From Amphibalanus amphitrite (taxonomy: Eukaryota; Arthropoda; Thecostraca; Balanomorpha; Balanidae), in NCBI RefSeq assembly GCF_019059575.1, contig NW_024881704.1:124001-188000 (forward strand): a stretch of DNA of 64,000 bases. The letters run 5' to 3'. Positions 1 through 63,776 of this stretch are shown here, one piece after another; positions within the stretch are counted from its first letter, which is position 1; the number at the start of each line of letters is the position of its first letter. The position numbers were made by a program, and so were the translations under genes. The notes beneath the pieces are model-generated. The model was not told the DNA's origin. It saw nothing but the letters and a program-made list of their open reading frames with translations, and did not search any database.

Positions 1-117
1 TTTATTTTGTTTGCCTGAACCATTTTTTCGCTCAGCAATACGTTACATTTCGTCTTTTCAGGCGCCCAACTCCGTACCCCGGATATTCTTTTTTATGAAT
101 TTAGTCCGAACCTTTTG

Positions 118-420
118 AATGGAAGGACTCACAAGGACAGAGCCCCGTTAAACAGAGCTTGTTGCGTTGGCCCTGCCCTCTACCCTCCGATCGCGCAATT
201 CCTTATCTATGGCAGAATTTAGAGCCCAAAGTTTAACGTATGCACATAGCCGCGCACGGCCGGTCCCCTCACTGACTTCGACTGGCTACGGCCTGTCACC
301 AACCGTAACCATACTCGCCAGGAGGCTCATAAACATCGAGCGACTCTGTCGCGCTTCGAACCCGGACTGTTATAACCGGGACGCGTGCCCTCACCACGCG
401 GAGTCCAACGCTCTACCGGC
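118..420 (-). mobile_element. tRNA-derived SINE copy 1
   Basis: Read on the minus strand, this begins with a tRNA-like head (GGTAGAGCGTTGGACT, then a B-box-like GGGTTCGAAGC) and a body holding CTCGATGTTTATGAG, AACTTTGG, AATTGCGCGATCGG and CAAGCTCTG. The same ordered blocks occur in the copy at about 3855. Ends are estimates; the A box is only half present, so the head is truncated. Confidence 0.65.
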
Positions 421-844
421 AAAAAATTCTCCTTTACGTATCAATCTGTTGTTTCTGTTCAGTGTTCACAGGGCGTCAATCTCTTGTTTTTGCCTATCGT
501 CGTCCTCACTATATGCGGCGTCCAACTTCTAGCTGGACGGTCACCGGTGTGCGGCTTGAGTAGCTCCTAATCGTAATGAAGCAGGCTCCAGTTCTGGGTG
601 GTCGTACGTACGTAGGCGCAGATTGGTGGCCCATCAGAAACCGATGTGGTTCGCAAAAAAAAAATATGCGACAAAAAAATATATGGCATGTAAATTCGTT
701 AGACAAGGCACTGCCACTCAAACAAATGCTTAACACCGAGAAGTGTGATTATTACTGTCTGATGGGGCAATGTGAGGAGGCTACAAACTAATATAAAAGT
801 ATGGGTCTGATTGCCTACAATTTCCTTTTTTTTTGTTAAAAGAT

Positions 845-1205
845 ATTCATGGTGTCAGGGTTGTGATGAAAAAATAAGTGGCCTAAATCCGGCGAGAAAA
901 CAGGATTTGGGGTACCCTAGGTTTGGCTCCTTCAGTCTCTGGCCCCCCAGTGAAAATTCCTTAGACGAGGCCCTACTACTGGAAGTCCGTTCACAGGTGT
1001 TTGACCTGAACTTGACCCGACCTTGGCCCTCAAAATTCAATTTTCAAGCACTCATCAGAAGTGTTTCGTCGTGTTCCTTCGTTTGCCGCCTCGTGCGTTT
1101 CGTTGCGTCTATTGGTCCTCGAGTTATCGGCTGGGGGCGTTTAACGCCCCCCCCCCCCCCAGCAAACGGTGGGTGGCGAAGTACCCCAGCAACTGCCGGG
1201 CTAGA
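845..1205 (+). repeat. Dispersed poly-C repeat element, copy A
   Basis: A composite repeat. The first part (AAATAAGTGGCCTAAA, GGGGTACCCTAGGTT) is found again at about 2245-2310. The second part, from about 955, holds GGTGTTTGACCTGA, a palindromic GGGGGCGTTTAACGCCCCC with a C run, and GGTGGGTGGCGAAGTACCCC. It recurs inverted at 15466-15712. The repeat is non-coding in all frames as far as I can see. Confidence 0.75.
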
Positions 1206-1275
1206 AAATAAGTTGATGCAAATTGTTTGCAAACCTAAACAAGACGACACCATTTGTATACAAAGAAAGCAAATC

Positions 1276-1351
1276 AAATCTGATGACCAAGAGTTGTAAA
1301 CCAAAAATTGAAATTAAAAATTTTGTTTTACAACTCTTGGTCATCAGATTT
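1276..1351. repeat. Perfect 25-bp inverted repeat (hairpin)
   Basis: The arm AAATCTGATGACCAAGAG… at 1276-1300 is exactly complementary to 1327-1351, with a 26-base A/T-rich loop. A perfect arm of this length next to repeat DNA suggests a small foldback transposon or its end. No flanking target duplication is obvious. Confidence 0.85.
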
Positions 1352-2107
1352 CATAAATATGTCTAACAATACTGAACAAAGCAAATCAAGCTGACCGAAT
1401 TCAGTTTGGAGAAACGTTGAATATATCCTTTCTGCTCTTTTGTCATGTTGTCTGCTGCCCTTTTGTCAATCTTTGATAACGGAGCGAGCGAAGCGAGCGA
1501 AGTCTTTCGTGGAACGAAAATTTCTGAGTATGAGCGCCCGGCCGTGGCCACGCTTTTGCGAAGCTTATATCTTCGCAACCACTCGACCGATTTACTTGCA
1601 GTAATTTTTGTAGGCTAGCTTCATTCCTTCTACCAAGCATTGGACTATTCCCGATGCATGTGGGTGACCCCTCATGCACGTGCCAAGTGCAAAACGAAGA
1701 GGTGTCAGTTTTGTAACAATTGCAATATCTAGGTAACCACTGGGCCGATTGCGCTGAAAGTTGGCATGCAGGTAGGCACCCACTAGGCAATGCATATCCA
1801 TGTGCTGCAATTGGGGTTCTGCTGCACGTGCGCACGTGCAAGGGTCGATTCCAGCTCTCAAGAACAGCTCAACCGATAGCGCTGAAATTTGGTAAGTACA
1901 TGGTTAGGGACCATGGTTAGTATGGTGCCGTGCAAAAATCCGTGGGGACCCAGTTGGCACGTGCGCACGTGCAGGGTGCAGTGCACAATTTAGTTGGAGG
2001 TACCCCCTCGCAATTTCTCACGCGCAAGGTCCACCCTATCAGTCGCTCCATTGTCGCCCAAAAAGGTGTTTTACTGGTAAACCTTGGTACTTGTATGCAT
2101 AGGCGCG

Positions 2108-2360
2108 GGAGCCGGGGGGGGGGGCAGTGGGGGCAGCCTGCCCCCCCCCCCCCAACTCTGGGGCCGTGGGGGCGGTGCCCCCACAGCTTTGAGACGGAAT
2201 ACCACACTTTTTTGCAAATGTTTTCTTTTTTTGTTGAAAAAGCCGAGGGGTGAAAAATAAGTGGCCTAAAACCGGTGAGAAAACTAGATTTGGGGGTACC
2301 CTAGGTTGATCTCTATTATGGTGTGCCCCCCCCCCCCCCCAGTCGGAAAGTAGTTCCCGC
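2108..2360 (+). repeat. G-run/C-run repeat with shared TAAGTGGCCTAAA block
   Basis: Contains a G run, a CAGCCTGCCCC C run, GGGGGCGGTGCCCCC palindrome and then the AAATAAGTGGCCTAAAACCGG and GGGGTACCCTAGGTTGA blocks seen also at about 870-930. Likely a relative of the element at 845-1205. Confidence 0.6.
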
Positions 2361-2741
2361 GCCCCTGCTTGTATGCAATGTGCATTGTGCACTGTGTAAT
2401 GTTTATAAAGGTGTATCTTACGGTCACGTTTCGAGTACAGGGCATACCTATTGGGCGTAAACTTTAAACATTTACATCCTATAGTATCCCAGTGTACCTT
2501 CGTAAAACGTACCTTCATAAAACGGCACGTTTAGCGCGATGTATCATTTAAAAATAAATGTTTTTTTGGTACCGTTTGACGATTGATTAATCGTTATAAC
2601 GTTGCATAAAGGCTCATTTTTAACGGGAAATGCTCTGAAATTTGTACTGAATATGCCTATTGCCTTAATAATTAAAATGTATATTCTTATGATTACGAAG
2701 CGAGTACATATATTCTTATGATTATGAGCACAAGCGTGGTA

Positions 2742-2775
2742 ATCTTTTCACGAGGGACCGACCTCGTGAAAAGAT
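2742..2775. repeat. 14-bp perfect hairpin
   Basis: ATCTTTTCACGAGG at 2742-2755 pairs with CCTCGTGAAAAGAT at 2762-2775 around a 6-base loop. The GATCTTTTCAC/CGTGAAAAG wording recurs loosely between 2860 and 3080, so it may be part of a longer degenerate repeat. Confidence 0.75.
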
Positions 2776-3854
2776 GGCACGAGTGAAGATGAAACGATGC
2801 TGAAGAAAACTAGTTGCTATAAATTCTTTAACTCTTTAATTCTGTAAGCTCAAAAACGGGTGATCTTGTCCCGGCTGGGAAAGATCACTTGATCTTTTCC
2901 CTTACACTTGATAGTGTGTAAGAAATGAAATTATGCATGGGAAAATAAAAAATTATCAGCATCGTTTCCCGAGTCGTTATCACTCGTGCTGATAGTTCTG
3001 TAACCGAGCGACGAGGGAGCGAGGTTTTCTGGAACACGCGAGGAAAAAATATCCGATCTTTCACGAGTGAGCCATGAGAAATCCTGTATCTTTCTAGGTA
3101 GAAGGTTATTCACAATGCATTTAAGTGTTATAGTGAAATATATGTATTTATAAAAAGTATATTTCGTGTAATTTGTTAGGGGTGTGAGATAGAAATATCC
3201 CTACACTGTAGACCCAATGGCTAATAAACCTCTACTAGACAGATAGAAAACATTTAAATATGTGGTCATTCAACAGAATACATAAAAGACATAAGCGTTT
3301 AACTGTCCAATCTAAAGTAGCGTTGTGCACGAAGATTGTCTCACCGTATCCCTTATCCACCTCAGGACTCAATAGCGTGTTAAAACGCGTCCTCTAGATC
3401 CCAAACTCGTTACCTGTGAAACACCATTGTAGCACCGACCAGAGCAGCGCCATGATGAGGCCGGAATGAGCGGCCGCCGCCGAGAGCTGGTGACCGAAAA
3501 TGCCACCCCTCAGCGTGACACTGCGGCGAGGTCAGGTGAGGCACACCGCCTTCACTGTGCTGTCCTATCGGATGGCCGATTAGATATCAGACGTCGCCTC
3601 GTCGAGGTGATCGGATAGTTGGCGCACGTGAGGTGCGTGTTTGCTTTTGTTAAGATGAGGTTGCAGTTGTTTGCCGGAGGTCACGACGTATCTCACAGAA
3701 TGGCATACTTTCCATTTCAGATTCTTCCAGATAGGCAGTGTGAAATATGGCCTACGGATGTAACTTTTATTCTACATTTATGTTAGGAAGCCATAATTAT
3801 ACATATATTAAATAGATTATAAAGATTATATTCTGTCCCGTATGATAGTTAAGC

Positions 3855-4175
3855 CTGTCCCATAGCTCAGTTGGTAGAGCATCGCTCTCCCGGTAGTGAG
3901 TGCCCGGGTTCGAGACGCTCTGGCGCTCGATATTTGAGACTCCTGACGGGGATGGTCTGCGGTTGGTGGGAGCAACCGCAGCCAGTTGAAGTCAGTTGAG
4001 TGGGACAGGCCGCCTGTCCGGCTTTGAAGGGCACGCTAAACTTTGGCATCTAAATTCTCCCGTTACCCGAGAATTTACCCGGAATACCCGGAATTGCGCG
4101 ATCGGACGGTAGGGGTCGGAGTCTACGCTACAAGCTCTGCTTAGCGTGGACTCCGGCTTTGTCAATCCGTCCATC
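3855..4175 (+). mobile_element. tRNA-derived SINE copy 2
   Basis: The head has an A-box-like TAGCTCAGTTGGTAGAGC and a B-box-like GGGTTCGAGAC, but the T-stem and acceptor stem do not pair, so it is not a working tRNA. The body shares ordered blocks with copy 1: CTCGATATTTGAG, CGGTTGGTG, AACTTTGG, GGAATTGCGCGATCGG and CAAGCTCTGCTTA. Ends are estimates. Confidence 0.7.
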
Positions 4176-6078
4176 CAAACATTCGAACTAAATTTATAAA
4201 AAAGATTATATAGACATTTCATCCGACCGGCGACCACCTTTTGGACCAGAGCCGGCCCCTGATGGTCTCACGTGCGCGCCGGTATGGGAGGCTCGTGACC
4301 GTCTCTTCGAGGGCGTAACGCTAAACGCCATGGCCTGTGGGAGCCTCTCGCAGGTCCCTATAAGGGCTGCGTCAGGCCGCCAATGAAGGTCTAATGCAAG
4401 CGTCCGAGGAGGCACATCCCTACTTCTGCGAACCCTGTACGCCGGCTCATGTAGGTCCAATGCCGATTTCCGAGGGCTCCACGTTGGTCTCTGAGAGACC
4501 CAAGACAATCTCCGTTGGACTCCGTGCCTCGGTGTCTAAAGGTCCCACAGGCCGTCCCTGAGGGCTATTTGCAAACCACTATAAGGGCCAAGAAGGCTTA
4601 CTGAAAGCTCCACGCTGACTCTAGAAATTCCATCACGGTCTCTCTAAGGACCCAAACCGGTCTCAAAGGCTCTTAGCCAGCCTGTGAACCCCTCCCCCCC
4701 CCCCACACACACACACCTGTCCCTGACGACGCAGCACCAGCATCTGAGAGGCGCTCCAACAGAGCCCGGAGGCGGAGTCGGAGGCTGCAGTTGCCGGCTG
4801 GCCATTGCTGCTCGCTCCCTTTCACCTCGAGGCGGAGTTTGTGTGTAATGATAATGGCATTGCAAAAATATGCATGGAATTAATATCACAATCTCTCTAG
4901 ATTTTTCCTGAAGTTCATGGACCGGCCTCGAAGACCATACGAGCCCTTCCCATGCCTGCTAAAAATCATAAGAAGAGCTTAGCCCGGCTTGGTCACAGGC
5001 TTCCGTGCCTCACTGGGTCTGTGTTCTGAATCAGCTATAGGCATTCACGCTAATAATACATATGATCTGCACTGCCGGACGCAGACGGCAGAGGGTGGCG
5101 CACGGGTCACGTCTCATCTTGAACCCGATTTATAGCTTAATTAACCCGTTGTCAGTGTGTGGAAAAGTGAACGCTTGATGTTTGTAGGCATTTAATCTCC
5201 AGTTTTATTATCTCGGTTTTCGTTCCGAGAAGAGCTGGTAGGTTTGGATGCCTTGGGCTGGAGTGGGGGGGGGGGCTTGAAATTGAAAACACTACCAGAA
5301 TCGAATACTGTATATTCCTGGCCGAAAAATTCGAAAGGCTCAGCCCCCGCGTGCCTCCATTCCCGCGTGTATACCTAATGAAAATATGCCCCAATCCAAA
5401 TCCCCCTCCTGGATCCGTCAGTGCCCTCAGCAGGGGTGGAGAAATATGCCGAGTTTGGGTTGCACGGGCGCAACAAATCCGCCGCCGCCCTAGCGGTGAC
5501 ATTGACCTTCGCCGTCTGGTGCGGCTCCAAAGCCAAGCCGGCGCAGCCGGCGTGAAATTGGGAAGACTCGTGCTACCTCAACGAGTCAACTCGGTACAAT
5601 TGTTCACCCCTGCCCCTCAGAGAGTATGTGGAACATGCACCTCTAATCTGAATACTCAGTAGTCAGTCGGCAACGCGCAGAGACAATCAATCCAATGTTC
5701 AGCAACGGCGCTGTGTTTTGATGAGCTTGAAATCTGGCGGCTCTTATTGGCACTCGTCCAGCAGATAACGCCCACCAGCGGAAAATATTCCATCCGGCAG
5801 CGCTGCAAAAATTTAAACTTATTATTTCTATCTAAGCTTAATATCGCTTGATGCTCCAGATACTGCCTATTTTATTTTGTTATTTATGCAATAGACGTAC
5901 AAAGAATCTATTAAACCTCTTTTTCTAAGGAAATCTTTGGTGATTAGCAAGCCGCTCACGTCGACAAAAACACCGCTACGACGTAGAAGTTCTGCGTAGA
6001 AATACGCAAATACTGGAACTTCTGAAGTATTTAGAGCTTGATCCAGTTTGGTGTAATCAAACTGAATCAGCCAGAATC

Positions 6079-21469
<15,391 letters not shown>

Positions 21470-23950
21470 GCCGCCAGCGTGCCGGGCCGGCGCGGAGCGC
21501 GCGGCCGCGCCGCGCCGCGCCGGTCCCCCTCCCACCCACCCACCCCTCTGTCTTAGTCGCTGTCGGCAGCAGCCCGTCCCGCCCCCGCCGTGTAACACTG
21601 GCAGGCGACGGCGTGTGCGGGCGCGCGCTCCCTCGGCGGGCGGGCGCCCCGCGCCGGCCGGCCAGATCCCCCGTCTCCCCCAACTGAGCCCGCCGCCCGC
21701 GGTCCAACGGCCGCGGGCGGGTGCGGCACTTCTGATTGTGATGTCGCTCAGTAGATGGCACTACTGCTCACGGCGCCAGCGACCGCCGCCGCGCGCCACC
21801 GTCGGCTCTCCGCTCCGCGCGGACGGGCGCACACCAAAGACGCGAGCTCTGACGTCAGCAGCCAGGTGATGTCACGCTGGAGCGCGCACACGCAATTTTT
21901 GGGGTGTTCGCTGCTGCCTCTTTGCTCTCATTTTGGTGTGTGTGCGTGTGGTGGCGACGTTTTTAGCGTTATCATTCCGCGGCGTAGTGGGAAACTGTGG
22001 TGTGTGCTGTTTGATTTTCGTGCTTTTGCGGTGTAGAAGAACTTGATTACTCAGCGTTATTATTTCCCTTCCTAATCTAGGCGATAGCTAACTATTTCAG
22101 CGTCGCGGCGCTTAGGTGTTAATATTTCCACGTCGGTCGGTCGGCGGCCAGTCGGCGCCGGCCCAGCTGCCGACCAGTTATCCGAGAAAACGTTGTATTC
22201 TTTCCTGGCCGGGCGGCTACCGGCCCAGCAGCTGCCCAGATTGAGCGGGGCCCAGGCCCGCCCCGCTGTGAGCGAGTCACACCCAGAGAGAGAGTGAGCG
22301 GAAAGTAGAGCGAGCGAGCGGCCCGGCCGGCCGTGGCCTGGCCGCGGCCGCCGGTCCGCCGTCAGTCGGCCGGCGGCGGCGTCGGTTTTCTGTTCTGTTC
22401 AGCACTTGTTTTGGGCGCGGACGCGCGCGCGCCGTGACGCGGGTTGGCGCGCGAGCTGGCCGCCGGCCGCGGATCTCAGGGCAGACGCGAGCCGACCCGC
22501 GCCGCCCGCCGGCGCGCCACCGCGTCTCACCAGGAACAAGTACAAACTGCGCGCGCGCGCGGGAGGCGGCTGACCGCGCTCTCGGCGGGCCGCCCGCCGG
22601 CGATCAGGCGGCCGCGCGCCGCCCGTTTGCTTCGTTCGTGTTTTGTAGCCTCTGCCAGGGGCGCCGTACGGCGGCCGCCGCCGTTCTGCGCGAGTAGCCT
22701 CTGCCGGGGACGCCGCGTCTGTGGCTGGGCGCTGCGGTCGGGCCGAGCGGCCGGCGCCGAGGCGGGACCCGGCGTCCCCGCCCTACCGGAGCTGCCCGGC
22801 CGGCCCCAATCGGCGGCCGGCGGGCAGACTTTATCATTTTTGTACGTGATCTTGCAGACCGATGTACTGTGCAGTGAAGGGGTGCGACTGCTAACGGAGA
22901 GAGGAACACTCGTGATCAAACAGCTGTATATCTTTGACCGTAGCGGCCAGAGGGCGGACACCTGCGGGCAGAATACAAGGAAAGAATATGATACCAAATT
23001 GAGCGTTTTGCTAGGTGTGTTGGGAAGAGAGGAGTGACCTGCGTGACAGTGACGGCGACAATTTTCAGTGATCTGCGGGGACCGTTCAGGACACACGTTT
23101 CACATCGGATGCAGTCGTAAAAGACTACACATTCGTCGTCCCGTAGAGCCCGTGTTGAGGGTTTCTGCTCAGGGGGGGCTTATAATGTTTGATGAAAGTC
23201 CATCTGGGTTCAGCAGCAAGTGCTCCGGCAGTGTTCAAATGTAGAGTGTTCAAATACCCAACCACAACCATTTCAACTCTTATATAAGCCTTTGCCCCCA
23301 GCAAGTCCCAAGATTCATTAGTTCCTCGCGGTGCCTCCCCTCAGCGACACTCCAGAGCGTTACGTGTGTGTCGTGTATTCGCACGTAGTAGCGGTGTATA
23401 AAATAACGGCAGCGCCACGGCGCCAAGTCAAGGCACAGGCAACAGATATGATCGCGGACCGCGGCTGGTCCACTTCGGACCACGGGTGGACCATCGGTCC
23501 GCGGCGTCAGTACATTCGTTCGCAGTTTAACAATATCGGCAACTATTTGTAACTTGCGTCGACGGTGGTCCTTTGAGCCACATCGGCAGAGGCGTCCCAT
23601 AAACGACCTTTACACACGGGGGCGGCTCGCATCCCCGCTAATACAGCATATTTCACAGTAAGGCGGAGACGACGGGTATGAGGCGACTCTGGGCGCCGCC
23701 AGCCTCCACACAGTAGGTATCACAGCCTGAAGTACCTCCCGGTACGAGAGAAGGCGATTGACAACCCCCTTGGTCCCAACTGGAGACGAACGGCACACAG
23801 ACGCAGAGCACCGAAGGCACCACACAACCACTCAGACCCCCAGCTCATCCCGTTCCATCACTGGAACAGAGCATCCCCTATCCGAGCGTTGTTAAGGCGA
23901 CTCGATCCCACTGCGTCCCTGCGGTGCGCTCTGTCTCCCAGCGCCCCCTC
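21470..23950. other. GC/CpG-rich gap between convergent DDX3 and Frl
   Basis: From 21470 to about 22830 the DNA is very GC- and CpG-rich with GCCGGCCGG-type words; it should include the helicase 3' UTR. Open frames here lack family resemblance and overlap on both strands, as expected of GC-rich DNA. The 22850-23950 part is more balanced and should include the Frl 3' UTR. I see no canonical AATAAA for either gene in this stretch. Confidence 0.6.
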
Positions 23951-60117
<36,167 letters not shown>

Positions 60118-61254
60118 CTGAAACACAGAGAGCATGGAGTAGTCAGTACTTGTCCCGAGAACCCGCTGTAGAAGAGACATCGCAGGACCGAAATATGTCT
60201 GAAAATCACAAAACTACAAATAGGGGACAATGACCTTCTGGGGTGTAAGTTGTAACCCAATGACGCTTCGTCTGACTGACAGAGATTCAAAGAATAAATA
60301 AATAGCCGTCAGAGAACCGAATTGACGATGATAAATCAATCAAACATGTTAAAATGATACTCCGATCGCGCTCAATGTTTATACCAGAGCCTTATAGTTA
60401 TCATCCCAATCACTCCCATCATCTAAGGGAGAAACTGCCGTCAAAAGACAAATTGCGTGCGCTACGTCTAACTCTAGTGTAAAACATAGTATCGTGCTGA
60501 AAAACAAGCAAGTAACCGGTTTGAGTCGTGTAGTAACCAATTTTTTCGGCATACTCCCAGAAAGGAACAACTCATAGGAGGATAGCGAGCTAGCTACCTA
60601 CGTCGGTCGGTGTTTTCAATTACCCTGCCTGTGATTACGTTGATTACCTGTTGACACCTCTCATTAACTATCCCTGGCTAGCGGTGCCTGGAAGAATGCA
60701 ATGGGTGCTAATGACGGTGTTTGAGCGTCTGTTAAAAAAAAGTGTTTGGATGTTTGAACGGGACTATGAGACAACGGCAGTATTCCATCAGAGATGCGAC
60801 AGTGGCGCTGGACGTCATAACCCGGAACGAGTTCACAGTCCTCACAGCTCACAGTATCATTCAAACTAGCTCAAACGAAAAATGGTGAACAAGTTGTTGC
60901 CAGAAGAAAATAACACACTACCGGCAACTTGAGACGAATGAGAGGTCACAGAAGTTTCCATCTACTTCGTCATGACCCTACCGGTACTGCTCATAATGGC
61001 CCGACCTTCCCCACTTTTGAACCTTCGGAGCAGCTCCAGAACATGGTTTACAGAACAGCCACCGAACACGGTTTACCGCCCTCAGAACACGGCTCCTAAG
61101 AGGTCGCCCTCCATGAGGTGCCGCCGACCGGAGTCGATCCGTCAGCACGGCGGGGCTGGCGCGTCTCATCGTCAGCTCGTCGGCACACGTCGCGGTAAAC
61201 ACGATCTAGCGCGCACGGCTCTGTACTGCCGGCCTGACAAACGGGCCGCTGACG

Positions 61255-61385
61255 GACCGCCGCCGCCCCCAGGTCGGTCACCGCCGCCCCCGTCCCCGCC
61301 CCCGGGTCGGTCATAGCCGCCCCCGCACCCGCCCCGGGTCGGTCACCGCCGCCCCGCCCCCGGGTCGGGTCATTGCCGCCCCCGC
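61255..61385 (+). repeat. GC-rich imperfect minisatellite
   Basis: Four units of roughly 30-36 bases built from CCGCCCCC and GGGTCGGTCA words. It lies upstream of the first visible Frl exon. Confidence 0.8.
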
Positions 61386-63479
61386 TCCGATCAGTTCGGC
61401 CACCATCCCACTCAGCCTTTGGCGCCGCTATGCAATTTTCACATGGCAATTGGCACGTCAATCTGGACCGAGATTTTCACTGGTGATTGGGAACGTTGAA
61501 GGCGGTCGATGGTGGCCGACAGGAAACGCATAATCGCGGATGTGCCATATGTGTCAACGCTCCACAGCACAAAACTTTGATAATGAAACATCGATATCGG
61601 TCCGTGCTGACCTCCAATTTCGAAGTCCTCGACTTTATCTTCTTGACCTTTGTACCTTAGCCCTCTCATAAACTAGTCAGAGGCTAAGGCGCTGGATATC
61701 TCCGTCAAAACTGAACATACGACATGATATTACATGAAACAATGCACTCAAACGAGCCGCAAACTATGCATACCACGCTACCTTACCCATCAGCAGCTGG
61801 CCAAGTTGGCCACCTGCAGAGACACCACAGCCCCCTCTGGACCCCAGGTACCCCCCCCCCCCCCCGGTGGCCAAATGACTCTATTGACCTGGCCCTGAGG
61901 ATGAGTCACCCTCCTACTTTGCGACCCCTGATCACCGTCAGTCACTAAGCGCACGGCCGCGGGGCACATGTCACACGGCGTGATAAGAGACGCTGAAGGA
62001 GAGGCGGCGAGAGGGAGGATCGTCATTGTAAGTCATTACCAACTTGGTTACAGATAACGAAACAGTATCGGTTCACATCTTTGGTAAATGGAGAGATCGA
62101 TCAGGTACGATTTAGACGACACATTATAGAAGCATACTAGGGTTACCCGCGTGCTCCGCAACGCGAAGGGGGGATTTTTTGACCCGTGGGTATTGGGTTG
62201 GTCTGTGTCGATTTGGTTGGTAGATATCCATTTCGTTCGATTGCTTTTTGACGGCCAAGCATTTTGTAAGAAAACAAAAAGATACATCGCATCGAGGTGC
62301 CCGTGTCGTATTATCATGCGTTCTACTTTAGAATGATTCGAAAACTGGCGTGAAGTCTTTTGAGGGCCATCGATGAATTTCGCTAAAAATGACAATGTAA
62401 TGGTTTGGAACATTTACATTTTTAAGGATACTGTTGCTAATCATGCGAAAATGAAGAGTGAATATTGGACAGAATTGAATGCTCTATCCAATGGTACCAT
62501 ATTCAATTGCCAAAGGTATCAGGTTATGCAGCAAACCCCGTGTGATTAATAAAGTGGCACAAAATTGACAAACACCATTTTCTCCTGTGATTTGCACCAC
62601 CTTGATTTGGATCAATCAGCTTTTCACAATTTTTATATGAGAGGCGGTACGTTTCTCTTGCAAATAGGCGTTGATTCAACTCGCTCCATTTAACGGTCAC
62701 CAAAAAATAAAATTAATTCCAAAATCCCTCAAAAACCGCAATTTTTCAAATAAAAGTGCCCTCTCCGGTGCACGTGGCGCGTGCTATCCTCTGCATTGCA
62801 CACCATTCAATAGCCCGTTCAATTCTGTACACGATGCTGTTTTCCCCGTGCCGGTCGGATCCCTGGTCACCAAGATATTGCACGGGAACTGGACCCGTGT
62901 CGGCCAAAATTAGCCATTTTCGCCCGATTTCGCACGCCGATTTATACATGTAAAGTATATGACGCGAATTTGCACTTTTTGAGCACGCACCACGCGCTCC
63001 CTATCAATCCGATCGAGCCCAGACCCCTCAAAGGCACGTCGCGCATCCTTGATCTATAAGTTGTGCAAGTTTAACCGCGCTAGGTGCAACGGTCTGGCCT
63101 GTAGTCCACGCAAAGCACCACCAAGTCGGGACCTCGGTAACGGACAGACGCACCCTCCTCAAATAGTAATATAGACAAGCGGCTGCGCCACTTGCTTTGC
63201 TGCGTGGTAGAAAAAATTGCGGCACCAGCCAATTTGCTTTCGAATGGTGTTTGATTCATGTCGATGTGTCGTCTAGAAGCATAGATATGGACGGAAATGT
63301 GAAGAGAATTTAAAAAGAACTGTTGGCAACACCCTGAACTGAGGGCGTTGTTGGATGAAATTTGGGTGATATGGGGTCAAGACGGGTCAAAGGGGTCAGC
63401 CCCGGTCACTTTGGGTCAGGCCAGGTCACATAGGTCACCTCTCGTCCGCTGGGATCAGCCCGGGCCACTGTTCTGCTTT

Positions 63480-63776
63480 TGCCTCCACCACTACCCCTAC
63501 CCCTACCACTACCCCTACCACTACCCCTACCACTACCCCTACCACTACCCCTACCACTACCCCCACCCCTACCCCTACCACTACATCTACCCCTACCCCT
63601 ACCCCTACTACTACCCCTACCACTACGCCTACTTCTACCCCTACTACTACCCCTACCACTACTACTACCACTACCCCTACCACTACCACTACCCCTACCA
63701 CTACCACTACCACTACCCCTACCACTACCCCTACCCCTACCCCTACCACTACCCGTACAACTACCCCTACCAACAC
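63480..63776 (+). repeat. CCCCTA/CCACTA minisatellite
   Basis: About 300 bases made of CCCCTA and CCACTA hexamers in mixed order. Long open frames here (Pro/Tyr/His or Leu/Pro on +, Val/Gly on -) come from the repeat, not from a gene. It resembles but is not the arthropod telomere repeat TTAGG. Confidence 0.95.

Larger units (their letters stand above)
1..6078. other. Repeat-rich region 5' of DDX3
   Basis: No protein-coding gene is recognised. It holds two SINE copies, poly-C repeats and two hairpins listed separately. The 5' UTR and promoter of the helicase should lie just upstream of 6079, perhaps with an upstream non-coding exon, but no TATA or Inr element stands out. A purine/pyrimidine and C-run stretch at 4686-4720 and 5260-5280 is simple sequence. 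Confidence 0.6.

Noticed and set aside
3857..3935. A tRNA gene (A-box TAGCTCAGTTGGTAGAGC and B-box-like GGGTTCGAGAC).
   Set aside because: The T stem and acceptor stem do not pair, and the downstream body is shared with another copy, so it is a SINE head.
22444..23096. Overlapping frames of about 190 codons on both strands in the GC-rich gap.
   Set aside because: Composition alone keeps them open; no family resemblance and they overlap on opposite strands.
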